DNA of 64,000 nucleotides from Euclidia mi (lineage: Eukaryota; Arthropoda; Insecta; Lepidoptera; Erebidae), in NCBI GenBank assembly GCA_944739405.2, contig OX123209.2:11302217-11366216 (forward strand). Reading direction: 5' to 3'. This document shows, piece by piece, positions 42,411-53,753 of this stretch. Both the position numbers and the translations under genes were made by a program. The notes under the pieces were generated by a model. It was not told the DNA's origin. It did no database searches and saw only the letters and a program-made list of their open reading frames with translations. Each line of letters begins with the position of its first letter. Position 1 is the stretch's first letter.

Positions 42411-43429
42411 CCCAAAATAATATTGGTATTAACAAACGGTTGGTTGAAGACAATTTTGTACGTTATCTTCGATTCTCGCTCTTTCTCAGAGTCACACTTC
42501 AGCCACATCATCTTCCTGAGCCATTACAATAAGTTTTCAAGCAAAATAACATAAGATAATGATTTTCCTTTATTTATTACACTACTCACAACACGGGCTC
42601 ACCAAAGTTTTTTCAGTGACAATAGAATGCTCGTTTGCTTCGACAATGGACTCGATATGCTTTATTTGACTTGTCAAAAGTGCAACTTAAACTGCGGATT
42701 TGCCTATTTTGTTATCGTCGTCCATCATCGTCGTCGACTCGTCGATCAAAATGACACTTATACTCGCGATTTGAAAGTCGCTCCATCGGGTGACGTTCTT
42801 GCTACTCACTCCTAGGGGCGCTTTTAGAAAATGTATGGAAAATTGTTCCCGTTCGATAGGCTATCGTCCATCGTGACGATCGAGTGCAACTGGTACTAGA
42901 CCCTCAGTACTTATCAATAAGTATGAATTAAAAATATAACAAAATTAAGTGAATAATACTTACCTACTTACTGACAGTCATATGCTATTTGCCTCGTGCT
43001 GTCCACTTACCTGACCCACTTAAAACAATCGATCTCAATGCCAGCTCAGTAAAAACATTTCTGAATATTTAATTAACCAATTATTCCTTACCTTGACATA
43101 ATTTTCGCAAACCCGCTCCAAATCACTGAGTAAAAAATATTTGCGAACTTTTTTCCGCACTTTTGTATTGTAGTTGGGAGATTATTAGTTATTTTAATTT
43201 AAAAGTAAATCGTAAGTAATTATTCTTAGAAAACAAACTGATTTCGCAATTACGTGTACAAATACTTTGATGTTTATAAAGCGTTGCTAAGCAACAGGCA
43301 ATTTCAAACAAATACGTATTTTTTTTACGAGAATGTCTGCCATAAAGCCATGTTACCAGCTGAATAAAACATTTATTTTCATTTTTTAGGCCTGGTATGC
43401 AAACGGATATAACTCAAAATAAACGAAAT
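42411..43429. other. Intergenic DNA between WDR60 and DLST
   Basis: The likely promoter region of WDR60. 42820-42910 holds a repeat piece (GGGGCGCTTTTAGAAAATGT, GGTACTAGACCCTC) also found, partly, at 53570 and 54600-54680. No exon is supported. Confidence 0.5.
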
Positions 43430-43545
43430 TTAAAATGTGCACATAGCGACAACAGTTGCAGTACAATTTTAATACTTATTTTCTACGCTATAAGAACGGT
43501 ACTAAGGTCAGTGTCTAGCTTGACGAGAAGCCGTGTGTAGCACCC
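43430..43545. mobile_element. Short MITE (GTACACAC-type), diverged copy
   Basis: TGTGCACATAGCGACAACAG, GCTATAAGAACGGTACTAAG, TCAGTGTCTAGCTTGACGA and CCGTGTGTAGC match 13496-13612. Confidence 0.6.
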
Positions 43546-43699
43546 CAACAAATGCTATATTTGCTAAATAAATTGTCACATAGAAAATTATTTTAGTGAC
43601 TTAGGTACGTTTTACATTTTCATTTATTGACACTAGTAGCCAATAACCGTCAGAGGCTCTATTGATTATTGCATTTAGCAAGTATTAGACTAACCTAAT

Positions 43700-43915
43700 C
43701 TTAATATATAAAATCCTTGCGTTACTGACTGACTGACAGACACGCTACAGACGAAACTATTGAGCGCAGGAAGCTGAAATTTGGCGTGTATGTTCCTTAG
43801 GGACCGTAGGGGTGCACTAAGAAGGGATTTCCCGAAATTCCCACGGGATCGGCCAAAACGGGTAAATTTAAAAAATAATGCAGGCGTAGCTGCTGGCGTC
43901 CTCTAGTAGGTAATA
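43700..43915 (+). mobile_element. Helitron-like non-autonomous repeat
   Basis: TATATAAAATCCTTGCGTTA to GCTGCTGGCGTCCTCTAG. It is the inverse of 36256-36472 and a relative of 22180-22400. Confidence 0.62.
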
Positions 43916-44770
43916 AGAATCATTCGGTTTCTTTGAGATTTTAAGTAGACTCACACTCGTATTAGGCTGATTCAAGTCCTTTTACTAATATATATTCCAT
44001 GTTTTACTATAAATTGAATCAGAATAATAAAGCAGTGTATCCAATACAGAAGGAAACTTACAGAATGTTTATACCTACAAGTGACTAAAACATCGAATTT
44101 AAAATACTTTGGATGTCGCTTTGTCACATGAAAAAGACTGGAATGCTGGCATCATTTTTTCTAGAACTCACGGTTATAAATTATACTTATGGTAATAGAT
44201 TCCAATGAAAAATGTTGCAACTATATTCCTTTTAGCTCTAAAAGGCTCAGAATGTTGTGCAGTTAGATTTTCTGTATATTCTAACTTTTTTATTTGGTCA
44301 TACTTAGTGAACTTATACAATAAATTGTTCTTACTGTAACTTTTAAGACTGGAAAATAAATTTGGAAATAATAAAATAGGATAAATAAAATACAATATCT
44401 AATATTTGTATTAGATATAATTTAAACTTTTAATGTTTAGTACATTAAAACGTCGAATACTGTATATTGAATTTACATCTAAATGTGCCAAAATATTTCG
44501 TGTTATGAAAAATAAATAAAACAGCCTGCGTATTCACATATGGATAACACTGTACTTCTTGACTTAATTAATACATACAAGAGGCGAACGTACATCGATA
44601 AATAACAAAATAAACGTGATTTTAATAAATAGCGCACGTGCGACGCGGCTGACATCCAAAACACTACTGACGTAATCCGATGTTACATTTTCATTTTTTT
44701 AATATACGGCCAGCGAAATTCGATTTTCGGTTTCTACTATAGTAGTTCTGAAAGCGGCTAAAGAAAACCA
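43916..44770. other. Intergenic DNA and DLST 3' flank
   Basis: AT-rich. Nothing recognised apart from the DLST 3' end. Confidence 0.5.
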
Positions 44771-44771
44771 C

Positions 44772-44777
44772 TTTATT
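44772..44777 (-). terminator. DLST poly(A) signal AATAAA
   Basis: Minus-strand AATAAA about 130 bp past the stop codon, in CCAGAAATAAAGTGG. It is the first signal in the 3' UTR. Confidence 0.65.
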
Positions 44778-44904
44778 TCTGGATAAGATCACACATGTCT
44801 TTAAAGGTTCTGTACAATATGCGTTTGATTGCGCCATTCTGGCTTCTATTTGTCAATGCTTTTGATGGTAACTCGCTATTAAGATCGTAACTATCGTCAC
44901 TTAT

Positions 44905-46314
44905 TTACAATCCTGCTATGATGGTCGCAGGGTCTTCGACACCCTCCTTGATCTTCCTCAAGAATAGCACGGCTTCACGGCCGTCAATAAGCCTGTGGTC
45001 GTAAGTTAGAGCGATGTACATCATTGGCCTGATCACAACTTGGCCGTTCAGGGCAATAGGACGCTCGAAGATGCCGTGCATACCCAGGATCGCGGACTGA
45101 GGTGGGTTGATAATCGGAGTACCCATCAAGGAACCGAATACACCACCGTTGCTGATAGTGAAGGTACCGCCATCCATTTCTTCAATAGTAAGCTTACCAG
45201 TTCTCGCCTTCTCAGCCAAACCAGCAATGGTCAGCTCAATGTCGGCGTACGTCATGTTTTGAACGTTCCTGACGACAGGCACGACCAGACCCTTAGGTGT
45301 CGCGACCGCAACGGAGATATCTACGTAATCACGGTATATGATCTCCTGTTCGTCGATCACAGCGTTGACCACAGGTTGGTCCATCAACGCGTTAGCAGCT
45401 GCCCTCACGAAAGGCGACATCAAACCAAGTTTCACGCCATGCTTCTTGGTGAAAGCGTCTAAGTGCTTCTTCCTGAAGGCCATTATATGGGACATGTCGA
45501 TTTCGTTGAAGGTCGTCAGCATGGCGTTGGTGTTTTGTGCCTCCTTCAAGCGCTGAGCGATGCGTTGACGCATGCGGTTCATCTTGACACGCTGTTCCGT
45601 CCTCGTGCCAGCAATTTCCTTGCTGTAGTCTGTAGGAGGAACCTTCACGGTCGCGGTTTCGATCGCCTGAGCGTGGCGGATGGCGGCGACGGGGATTGAG
45701 GAGATTGGTGCTGCGGGAGGGGGAGTTGGTCTAGGCGCTGGTGGCGCTTGGGGCGGTGGGGGTGCAGCAGCTTGCGGTGGCGGAGGAGGAGGAGGAGCAG
45801 CCGCAGCCGGGGGCGGGGGAGGGGGCGGCGCCGCAGCCTTAGGAGGCTCAGGAGCAGGCGCAGCAGCAGCAGGCTTAGGCGCCTCACCAGTGACATCCAA
45901 ACGGAACAGCTTCTGTCCCGCTTTCACCGTATCACCGTCATTTACGTAGAACTCCTTAATAACACCGTGTCCAGGCGCCATGACGGGGATAGCTGTCTTA
46001 TCAGTCTCGATTTCGAGGACCACCTCATCGGCAGCGACGGCATCGCCGACTTTCTTGCCCAGTTTGACGTCACCTTCGGACACAGAGTCCGGGAAACTAG
46101 GGGTCATTACATCTTGTTCAGCGAGGAGTGGGTTGCTGAAGTGGATGGTTGCTACTTGGTTGTGGGTAGCTGTTAGGGCCCGCGGGGTTGACAGGCGGGC
46201 GGAGGCCTGGGCCAGCGCTCCGTAGACCTTGGGCACTTCTGTAGACTTCAGCCGGAGGGTCTGCCCCTGCCTCCGGTACAGAGTCTGTAAATGCTTGGAG
46301 CAGCGTCGTAACAT
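44905..46314 (-). CDS. DLST: Dihydrolipoyllysine succinyltransferase, OGDH complex E2
   Basis: A 469-residue protein in a single open exon. Residues 1-65 are Arg/Ser/Thr-rich with no acidic residue before Glu26 and fit a mitochondrial transit peptide. Residues 68-142 are a lipoyl domain with EIETDKTAIPV and lipoyl-lysine K106. A Pro/Ala linker (about 145-205) leads directly to the catalytic domain (about 235-469), without a separate E1/E3-binding domain, as is usual for eukaryotic DLST and unlike DLAT. The active-site DHRLIDG gives His440 and Asp444. The enzyme transfers the succinyl group from lipoamide to CoA in the TCA cycle, in the matrix. Human DLST is about 453 residues. The start is the first ATG after a strong acceptor (CTCTCTATTCCAG at 46345), so an upstream non-coding exon is likely. 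Linker codons are GC-rich. With frame, motifs and intron signal intact, it is not a retropseudogene. Confidence 0.96.
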   Translation of the reverse strand: MLRRCSKHLQTLYRRQGQTLRLKSTEVPKVYGALAQASARLSTPRALTATHNQVATIHFSNPLLAEQDVMTPSFPDSVSEGDVKLGKKVGDAVAADEVVLEIETDKTAIPVMAPGHGVIKEFYVNDGDTVKAGQKLFRLDVTGEAPKPAAAAPAPEPPKAAAPPPPPPPAAAAPPPPPPPQAAAPPPPQAPPAPRPTPPPAAPISSIPVAAIRHAQAIETATVKVPPTDYSKEIAGTRTEQRVKMNRMRQRIAQRLKEAQNTNAMLTTFNEIDMSHIMAFRKKHLDAFTKKHGVKLGLMSPFVRAAANALMDQPVVNAVIDEQEIIYRDYVDISVAVATPKGLVVPVVRNVQNMTYADIELTIAGLAEKARTGKLTIEEMDGGTFTISNGGVFGSLMGTPIINPPQSAILGMHGIFERPIALNGQVVIRPMMYIALTYDHRLIDGREAVLFLRKIKEGVEDPATIIAGL

Positions 46315-46380
46315 TTTGAGTATTTAGTGGCGATTTCTTTTTACCCTGGAATAGAGAGAAAGTTCTGTATTAATATGTGA
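46315..46380 (-). other. DLST 5'-UTR acceptor region
   Basis: On the minus strand, AACTTTCTCTCTATTCCAG precedes GGTAAAAAGAAATCGCC and the ATG. This is a pyrimidine-rich 3' splice site, so the 5' UTR is split. A candidate donor, AGCAG-GTAAGG, lies at about 50521, but the pairing is unproven. Confidence 0.6.
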
Positions 46381-48470
46381 ACTTTAGTATCCAGTTTGTT
46401 GATTTATTTGGAATTTTAATAAGTTTATTTCATAGTAAGAATAGAAAAGGGTGGTGTGAGTGGTGTTTCATGTTTGTTTAAGATTTTGGCCACAAGTTAC
46501 TAACCCCATCAGCTAAATTACATTGTTAAGTAAATGTTGTCGAATGCCTAGGTAAGGATTTGACCTACGTGCTCCTGGATGCTGGCAATAAAAATCTGAC
46601 CAAAAAGCCATACTAATTTGAAATAAGTATAAGTACCATGAACAAATATATATGTATTGATTTATAAAATGACCTAAAATGTACACACAGCAACAAGTCA
46701 ATCTTAACAGTTGCAGTACCTACAATTTTGAACCTTATTTTCAACGCCATAAGAATGGTACAAACGTCAAAGTGTCTAGACACGAGTACATTAGTCTATT
46801 TTTCTAAAAACCAAAATCCGATATGCGTCACATCCTCATATTTATGAATATTTTTATCATAAGTATCAAATCACATGTCTGAAAAATTACACTACTTAAA
46901 ATCTCCATACAGTTGAAATGTTAAAAAGTCTAAAGTGACCAATTGTCGTCAGTAAAACGGCATTCATTGTCGGCATAATGAAATACAATGACCCACTACC
47001 TAATTGAAAATGGCTACTACACTGCCTAAATCGCAATGTATAAAGAATCTAAAGTGACATCATTCACACGGCTGGCGTAGCGGGTTAAGCATATATTTCG
47101 CCGTTTAGTATTGCAGGTTTCGTTTGTGGCAATTCTTTGTGGAATAAATAAATTGTTGTTTTATGTACCTATGGGTTTGCTTTAAATTTAATATTTTTCA
47201 AATATCTCGTATTAAAAGAAATACTCCTAGTGTGAATTGTATCTTTATAAACAAAAAGCAAGAAAATATTATAACTTGCTTGAAGCTATGCTAGAGAAAT
47301 TAAAGGTCTGTGCATGAAAAAATGCACAAACCTTTTATTAAAAAGCTGATAGAGCAATGATATACCTACTTAACTAAGCAGAATAAGTAATTTATTGAAT
47401 TTGCAGTGTCTGAACGAATATTTTTAATTGAAGTACCTACATATTTTGAAAATAATATCTGACAGTAATTATTACAAAAAATGACATAATAATGTTATGG
47501 TTATCTACTTATCTATGCAACTCAATTAAATATTACATGTTTGGGCAAGCTTATCAGCTGACGGCTTAACTGAAACCACATCCGCAATCATTTGAATAAT
47601 AATGAGATTTTTGTGCTCTAACAAACGGCAATCAAACCTTCTTTACGATGCTGAATTACATCGAATTAATTGTCTATATTGTTAGCTCTTTGGCCAGATT
47701 AAACATCGTTTTTCAGTATGTGCATTCATTATATTCATACAATAAAGTTATTTCTATGCAAATTCGTCAAATTTTATTTTTTTTATTATATAATAAATTA
47801 TTCAGATATAATCTCAATTCAATCTTTTTTCAAAAGATAAACCTCCCCGTCTGCTAGTAAGACAATGAAAAATAAGGAGATATTGTTTTTTAATAAATTT
47901 GGAATAAATTCGGTGTTGCAGGGGACTTCACAGACATACAACCAACAGACCAATGTGTTACAGATTTCCTTTCCAATCAGCTACAAAATTCGTTTCCTTA
48001 CAACATGGGATTAAAGCTATAATCAAGAGCCCCACCTCTATGCCGCCGCCCTAAAATGCTACCATTATGTATGTGATATAAGTACACTTATCAACTTACT
48101 GGTCACACCATACGATGACGCAATCTTTGCAGTGACGTCATATAAATGCGAACCTATCTCTGCAATCTTATATCACTGCTTATCAAATGAATGATACAAT
48201 ATTATTTATCAAAGTGTTTACTTTATTTGACAACAATCAAAATAGAATTATGATAAAAAATTATGTTGTTTGTAAATGATGTCGCAAATTTGAGACATAT
48301 GAATTGAATTGTAAACTTTTTTAAACTACCGTTTGAATATGGTGGCAATATTTTATAGTGATAAGTAGTTTGTCTGAGGCTTAATATTTCAGTCATGTTA
48401 ATGTTATCAACGCGGAGTTGAAACCATCTAACTACCCTGTCCTACCGTTGGTTGTGATTTGCTCGGTAGC
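46381..48470. other. Non-coding, likely DLST 5' intron and flank
   Basis: 46675-46800 is a diverged GTACACAC-type MITE (ATGTACACACAGCAACAAGT, CCATAAGAATGGTACAAACG). 47060-47140 looks like a SINE head remnant (CGGCTGGCGTAGCGGGTTAA). The rest is AT-rich and featureless. Confidence 0.5.
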
Positions 48471-48479
48471 TAACCCAGT

Positions 48480-48700
48480 CTAATTGTCACAAGATCAGTA
48501 TAACCAGCCTGCCTGAATGGTTAGACTTCTTACGATATGCAGATACCAACGAGGACCAATTACTCTCTGGTGCATAGGCAAACAATAATTATTACAACTT
48601 AATAAAAAATAGCTCTGAAAGTCTGTGGTGCGCATTGTGGGTTTGAACCTGATACTCTCTGCATAGCAGTTTGTAGGTGACACTAAGCTGTTGTTGCCTC
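48480..48700 (-). mobile_element. Degraded SINE
   Basis: TGAATGGTTAGACTTCTTAC, TGGGTTTGAACCTGATACTC and CTGCATAGCAGTTTGTAGG look like a reversed tRNA-type head and body, heavily mutated. Confidence 0.5.
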
Positions 48701-49216
48701 AACTACTTTCATAATACTTATTATTTACTATCCTGAAGGGCACCTCATAAATATGAAATAACTGACTCAAATCATTACAAAGCAAATAAAATATTAACAA
48801 ATTTTTGCAACTGAAGAATATTGCTTCCCTACATACTTAGAATGGCACAGTAGCACAGCATATACTTCACCCATACACCTATCCTACTTTTTGTTACAAA
48901 AATGTCTATAGCAACAATAAAATAGACAAGTCATTCAATAAAATATTTAAATTTGCTGTTGGTAACAACTATTATCTTATCAATGAAATAACAAACATGC
49001 TTTTGAGCTAGTTGTATAAATGTATACTGCAATATGTAACTAATGTTATGACACACCCTACCCAAAACAATAAATACTATGTGATCAATAAATTGTTGTT
49101 TCGAGTTTGCATATATTTTGTGTTTGTTGATTGAATGTTTGTAAAAGTTCCCCCTGAACATGTGATATATTCATAGTGCACAATGGTCGTTAGAAAATGA
49201 ATGACTTGTAATGTTG
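48701..49216. other. Non-coding, nothing recognised
   Basis: AT-rich, no exon or element ends. Confidence 0.5.
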
Positions 49217-49475
49217 CTCACGCCTCAACTCACGCCTGTATCCCCAAAGGGGTAGGCAGAGGTGTAATATTACACCCACATTTCGCCATGAATTTTTTAG
49301 GTCCCACGTGATAGGTGGCGAGCCAATTGCCGTACCGGGCACATTACCAGAGTCCGTGCTGCTACTGAGAAATTCTTAACAGAAAAACCCAATAACATTT
49401 TGCCCGACCCGGGAATCGAACCTGAGACCTCCCAATCCCACGCGCATATTTATGCCGCGAGACCAACGAGGCAGT
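49217..49475 (-). mobile_element. SINE, family 2
   Basis: The hairpin tail CTCACGCCTGTATCCCCAAA, the body, and the reversed head CGGGAATCGAACCTGAGACC, TGCCGCGAGACCAACGAGGC. Confidence 0.88.
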
Positions 49476-49535
49476 CTAGTCAGAGACAGTTCTAATTAGT
49501 CTACATTTTTATTATGGTTTTGCAATATCATCATC

Positions 49536-49605
49536 CTCCTAGCGTTATCCTAGTTAGAAACTAGGGTCTGCTTTCTAGTCTAACTGGATTTGACTGAATG
49601 TTATC
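49536..49605 (-). mobile_element. LINE 3'-tail fragment
   Basis: CATCCTCCTAGCGTTATCCT and GGGTCTGCTTTCTAG match, reversed, the LINE end at 19490-19545. Confidence 0.65.
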
Positions 49606-49804
49606 TAGTTTTGTAGTAAAAGACAGTTATTGAAAATCTTAGGAGACTGCTCTTCATACATGAGTATTTTGCAATACTATAGTATTTGGTCATTTTGCTC
49701 AGTTAGTTTGCACAAAAACTTTCTGAGGCAACAAATTTAATATCTTTTATTAGATATTAAGAACTTGACATCTTATTGAGTATAAACAAAACACTAGTAT
49801 AAAT

Positions 49805-49923
49805 GCCGGCAAACTTCTTGAACACTACCATAGACCAATATGCATGCAGGAGACATTTTTATATGTCAAATTGCTACTGCACAGCTCTTTTGGTCTATGG
49901 TGGTGTTCAAGAAGTTTGCCGGC
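49805..49923. mobile_element. 119-bp MITE with 33-bp inverted repeats
   Basis: GCCGGCAAACTTCTTGAACA and the next 13 bp are repeated in inverse at the right end with one mismatch. No gene inside. Confidence 0.88.
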
Positions 49924-51545
49924 GTCTATATCTTAAACAATATGATAATAAATCAAACATAACATAAATTATATGTACATACACAGCTTGTGTATAAATT
50001 TACAACTGCTTTGCGAAGCACTACAGATCAATAATCAGATAAAAATAATATAAACAATTATTGCTCTTAGGTGTTATATCATACAAATGTTTACTCAGCT
50101 GAAAATATTGATTAAGCATGTTTCTGCCTTATACTCTTTTTCTACAAAGGTTCTTCTGCAGAATTAGAAATCAATCAATAAAAATCTCCATCATTCACAC
50201 CTCCTTTACGTTAACCATAAATAGAAATTAAAAACATATGTTTGAAAAAAGAACTAAATTAGAGCTTGTGATTTCTATCAGACTGACAGAAAATGGTGCA
50301 CAATCGCAAATATTCTTACGAAATCTAGCTTGGAATATCATTGTAAATAACTGAATTGTTAAAAAGCGTGAAAAGGAAAGCGTTTTAAATAAAAGTATTA
50401 GTTCGTTAATGAGTTATTGCTGGACAGCACCGGCACACACCTACACGATGCATTTCAAGGTTAGACACTGAAACGTAAGGGAGTAAATGCACGCACATAA
50501 ATAAAAACCACACCCCTTACCTGCTGGTGAAGGTAAACAACAGCTATCAGGTAATTATAACGTTATTTCACAGACATAAAATGTTACATAAGCCGAGATC
50601 TCATGACAGTTCGTATCCACGACCAGGGTTAGATATTCGAGTTTTCAAGGTAATGCAAGCGTTATTCAGTGCATAGTGTACGTGCACTTTGGCTACTACT
50701 AACTGGATAGATACTTCACTTATTTTTGACGCTGCTTTTTGTTAGTTCAGATGTGGCCCGAAGACCTACATTTATCTTAGTTCGATAGGCCTTTCGCAAA
50801 TTGCATCGAATTCAAGCAGGCTGGTGGCACCTGTCAAAGAATGCGTTCCAGTGCGAAATCTTGGTACATTCTTAACATTTTTGTGAGACAGGCTTATACA
50901 ATTTCCTAAAGTAAAACAAAGACAGCAATATTATAATGCTATTGTTGTTTTTTCAGTTTGAATTGAAGCTCCACTCCATCAGTAGAGTAGAGAAATTGGA
51001 AGTTGCGTTTTGATCAACAAAGTACTGCGTTGAGATTATTGATTTTATTTAAGTCAATTGCCTGAAATGAGTGTATTTATTTTAACTTTTTTAACAAAGC
51101 TATGTTTATTTATTAGGCATTGGACTAGAGCTAAATTAAGTCAATTTATCGGCCCTTCTAGAAATTCTGTTATTATTATAGATAGTGTGTAATACTAGAA
51201 TGGAAGTTTTGTTTTATAGTAGAAACTAAACGCAGGTTTGCATGTGATATTCCTATTGAATTTGTTTTTCCGAATCGATAGATTAGTGATGAACTTCGCC
51301 CTTTGCGTGTTATGAATGAGAAGTGATGATATCTCAAAATATAAGAATGTCTCTGTTTAAAACCATTGTCTTATTATTTTATAAGGTACAATAACATGCC
51401 TTTTACACGTAAATACAAATAATAGGTACAACACTAGGTATCAATATTTTATATGATAAGATAATAATGACATGGCTTTTACACGTTAATATACTTAAAT
51501 ATGAGGTACAACACTATCTACAAATGAAAACTGTAAAAATACATA
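49924..51545. other. Non-coding, no gene seen
   Basis: No supported exon. A possible minus-strand donor at 50521 could belong to a DLST leader exon. The rest is AT-rich. Confidence 0.45.
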
Positions 51546-51559
51546 TATATCTACATACA

Positions 51560-51690
51560 CATACATTTATACTTACTCACGCCTTTTTCTCGTCGGAGTA
51601 GGCAGAGACAACGGAATGCTTCTATTCTTACAAACCTCACGCGCTTCCTCTACCTACATTCATTACTCTTTTCATACATGCTCGCAGGTT
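51560..51690 (-). mobile_element. LINE 3'-end fragment
   Basis: CTCACGCCTTTTTCTCGTCG, GGCAGAGACAACGGAATGCT and CCTCACGCGCTTCCTCTACC are a diverged reverse copy of the LINE terminus. Confidence 0.65.
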
Positions 51691-51779
51691 CTGGGTGCTT
51701 CGGACCTTTCCAGTTTTCAGAACGTCACCAATTTGGTCGACGAATGTTCTACGAGTAGGTACTACGAGTAGTGATCGCG

Positions 51780-51951
51780 TTATGCTGGCCATACACGCTA
51801 CGGTCTACCGGAGAGGTTACCTGTGCAGGTCAAACATGTACATAAAACTGCACAGGTGTATACCACACTCCGTTATAAGTGTTATAACTGCGCAGGTATA
51901 CCTGTACAGGTAAAACTCTCGGGTAAACCGTAGCGTGTATGGCGGCCATAA
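51780..51951. mobile_element. MITE with ~35-bp inverted repeats
   Basis: GGCCATACACGCTACGGTCT at the left and ACCGTAGCGTGTATGGC at the right pair. A second inner pair (ACCTGTGCAGGT, ACCTGTACAGGT) gives further symmetry. Confidence 0.83.
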
Positions 51952-51954
51952 GGC

Positions 51955-52130
51955 GTACATCAGAGCGCTCCCGTGCTTCCGAGGGCACGTATAACTATCG
52001 GTCCCGGTTCTTATCTCAGAACTGGAATTGTCAGGCCATGGTGGAGGCCTTCGGGCGGTCTTAAAACTTCGACACCACACTCTCTTACGAAAATCTCCTA
52101 GTGCAGGAGTTGTCTTTTAAAAGAAAGAAA
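51955..52130 (+). mobile_element. SINE 3' part (same family as 30780)
   Basis: CGTGCTTCCGAGGGCACGTA, GGTCCCGGTTCTTATCTCAG and AAAACTTCGACACCACAC, ending in a GAAAGAAAGAAA run. Confidence 0.6.
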
Positions 52131-52229
52131 GAAAAAAAGAACTAATACGATCATCATTATTTTATTTTAATTTGTCCTACTGCTCCCATAGAGTTCTTCT
52201 CTCTCTGAGAAGGCTAGTCTGAATACTCC

Positions 52230-52305
52230 ATCACGCTGGCGTGAGTTTGAACCTGAGACCCTCTGCCTAGCAGTCCGTCAGTTTCTCCACTAGGCCATCG
52301 CTGCC
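52230..52305 (-). mobile_element. SINE tRNA-type head
   Basis: GTTTGAACCTGAGACCCTCT and TTTCTCCACTAGGCCATCGC are a reversed tRNA-like promoter. The body is absent. Confidence 0.6.
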
Positions 52306-52321
52306 GTACTCTTACTCAGCT

Positions 52322-52586
52322 TGTCCCCGACTCGTTGTTGGACACTGTGCGACACACCTACGCAACCTTTCCGCCATTCACAGTAGGATCGATGCGAACC
52401 GCGCACCAGACTGTGACCCGACTCACTGCAATGGGCCTACAGTCAGAGACTACTAGCAATATACAGTTCCAATTCACTGGAACTAGTGATACTTACTCTC
52501 CACTGACACTGGCACGCTCCTCAGAAGCATCGACAGCTGCTGACTCATCACCTTCAAGATCAATTTCCAGTCTTGGGGGGCGGTAG
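52322..52586. other. Possible isolated exon, strand unresolved
   Basis: Plus strand: an acceptor CGTACTCTTACTCAG opens an 88-codon frame (LVPDSLLDTVRHTYATFPPF to SRSISSLGGR, stop). Minus strand: an acidic frame, LEIDLEGDESAAVDASEERA, ends at a strong donor GGAGA-GTAAGTAT. Both cannot be coding, and neither was recognised. It directly abuts the nested elements at 52601. Confidence 0.25.
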
Positions 52587-53299
52587 CAATGAATACAGAA
52601 TTACATAGAAGCGCAGTTCTTAAGGATTTCGTGTGCCTATTCCAAGTGGGGACTGTCTCCAGTTTAGTTCGTAGTTGGCGCCGTTGCCGTCGTTCTCAGT
52701 CTCTCTTGCTCTCGTAGTTAAGCTAGGTACAGTCAGCGTCAAAAGTTGATGACCACATTTAGATTTTCAATATCGCTGTACACCATAATATACCTAAATT
52801 GCTCAACATGACAAGCGCCAGAAATGAATGAATATCTTAAAAGGGCATAAATAGGTGACCATGACTTTTCAAAAGTCGCTAAACAACAAATTAAACAAAT
52901 TTATGGTAAAAAAAGCATAACACCACGTCACCAGTCATTCGGCCAGTACGGCCAGTGACGTCCGAGAACTAAATAAAGGAGGTCGTTACATTTGATAAAC
53001 TAATGTGATTAATTATATTATTATAAAAGTATTTTGAAGTAAATAATTTTATATAATACTATAGTCTTTTAAGCTAATACAATATTTTATAGATGATAAA
53101 TAATTGCAACTGCAATGGTTCACATTCGATACAAAGTGATAATTAAGTAGAAATATTATTTTACATTCAAGGGTAAACAGTTTTACAAAGAATTGAATTA
53201 AAACAGAATTTGTGTGAATTTTAAAAATGAGTCTTATGTGTAGGGGGTCCAACAAGTTTGTTTTTCAAACAAACCACGACTTTTGCACGCGATCGTCAC

Positions 53300-53565
53300 G
53301 GAAGTTTCCTGCATGTGAAATAAATTATACAAGTATTTTTATCAAGTGAAACATGTCAAAATAATAGAAGTTTCATTCATCAATTAATGTTTAAACTTAA
53401 TTTAACATTTTTTATCGTCAAATTATTGATAATAAGTATTCTACTTGACAGCAAAACACTATGACGTCACTATATCATATTTCATACAAAACCCTTGACA
53501 AAGGTCGCTTTTGACATTTAATTAAAAGTGCTTGATTTGACTAGTTGGAAACAACCCTATTTCCA
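53300..53565 (+). mobile_element. MITE (CAACTAGTCAAATCA end family)
   Basis: AGTTTCCTGCATGTGAAATA, ACACTATGACGTCACTATAT and GACTAGTTGGAAACAACCCT match 61704-61930 and, inverted, 14527-14786. Confidence 0.8.
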
Positions 53566-53588
53566 TAGATTTTCTAAAAGCGCCCTTA

Positions 53589-53750
53589 CGGCCCTGTCAC
53601 GACCTACAGCGGCGGGCGGCAGCGGCGAGCGTTTTCGATGTACATAGCGCGCGTTACTTCATTGCGACCGCGCGCCGCCAGAATAAACGCGCCATGCACA
53701 TCGCCCCTGCCGCGCCGCTCGCCGCTTAGACCTATCTCGTGAACAGGCCC
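53589..53750. mobile_element. Harbinger-type MITE (162 bp)
   Basis: Starts CGGCCCTGTCACGACCTACA and ends TCTCGTGAACAGGCCC. It is flanked by TTA at 53586-53588 and 53751-53753. TTA/TAA duplications are typical of PIF/Harbinger. Confidence 0.78.
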
Positions 53751-53753
53751 TTA

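Noticed and set aside
45040..46225. Several plus-strand open frames of 70-140 codons opposite DLST, some Gly/Ala- or Arg-rich
   Set aside because: They are antisense shadows of the GC-rich Pro/Ala linker and catalytic domain of DLST.
49380..49475. tRNA gene candidates (here and at 4380, 13850, 15660, 31783)
   Set aside because: Box A/B promoters are present, but each is joined to a SINE body; none gives a complete cloverleaf bounded as a tRNA gene.
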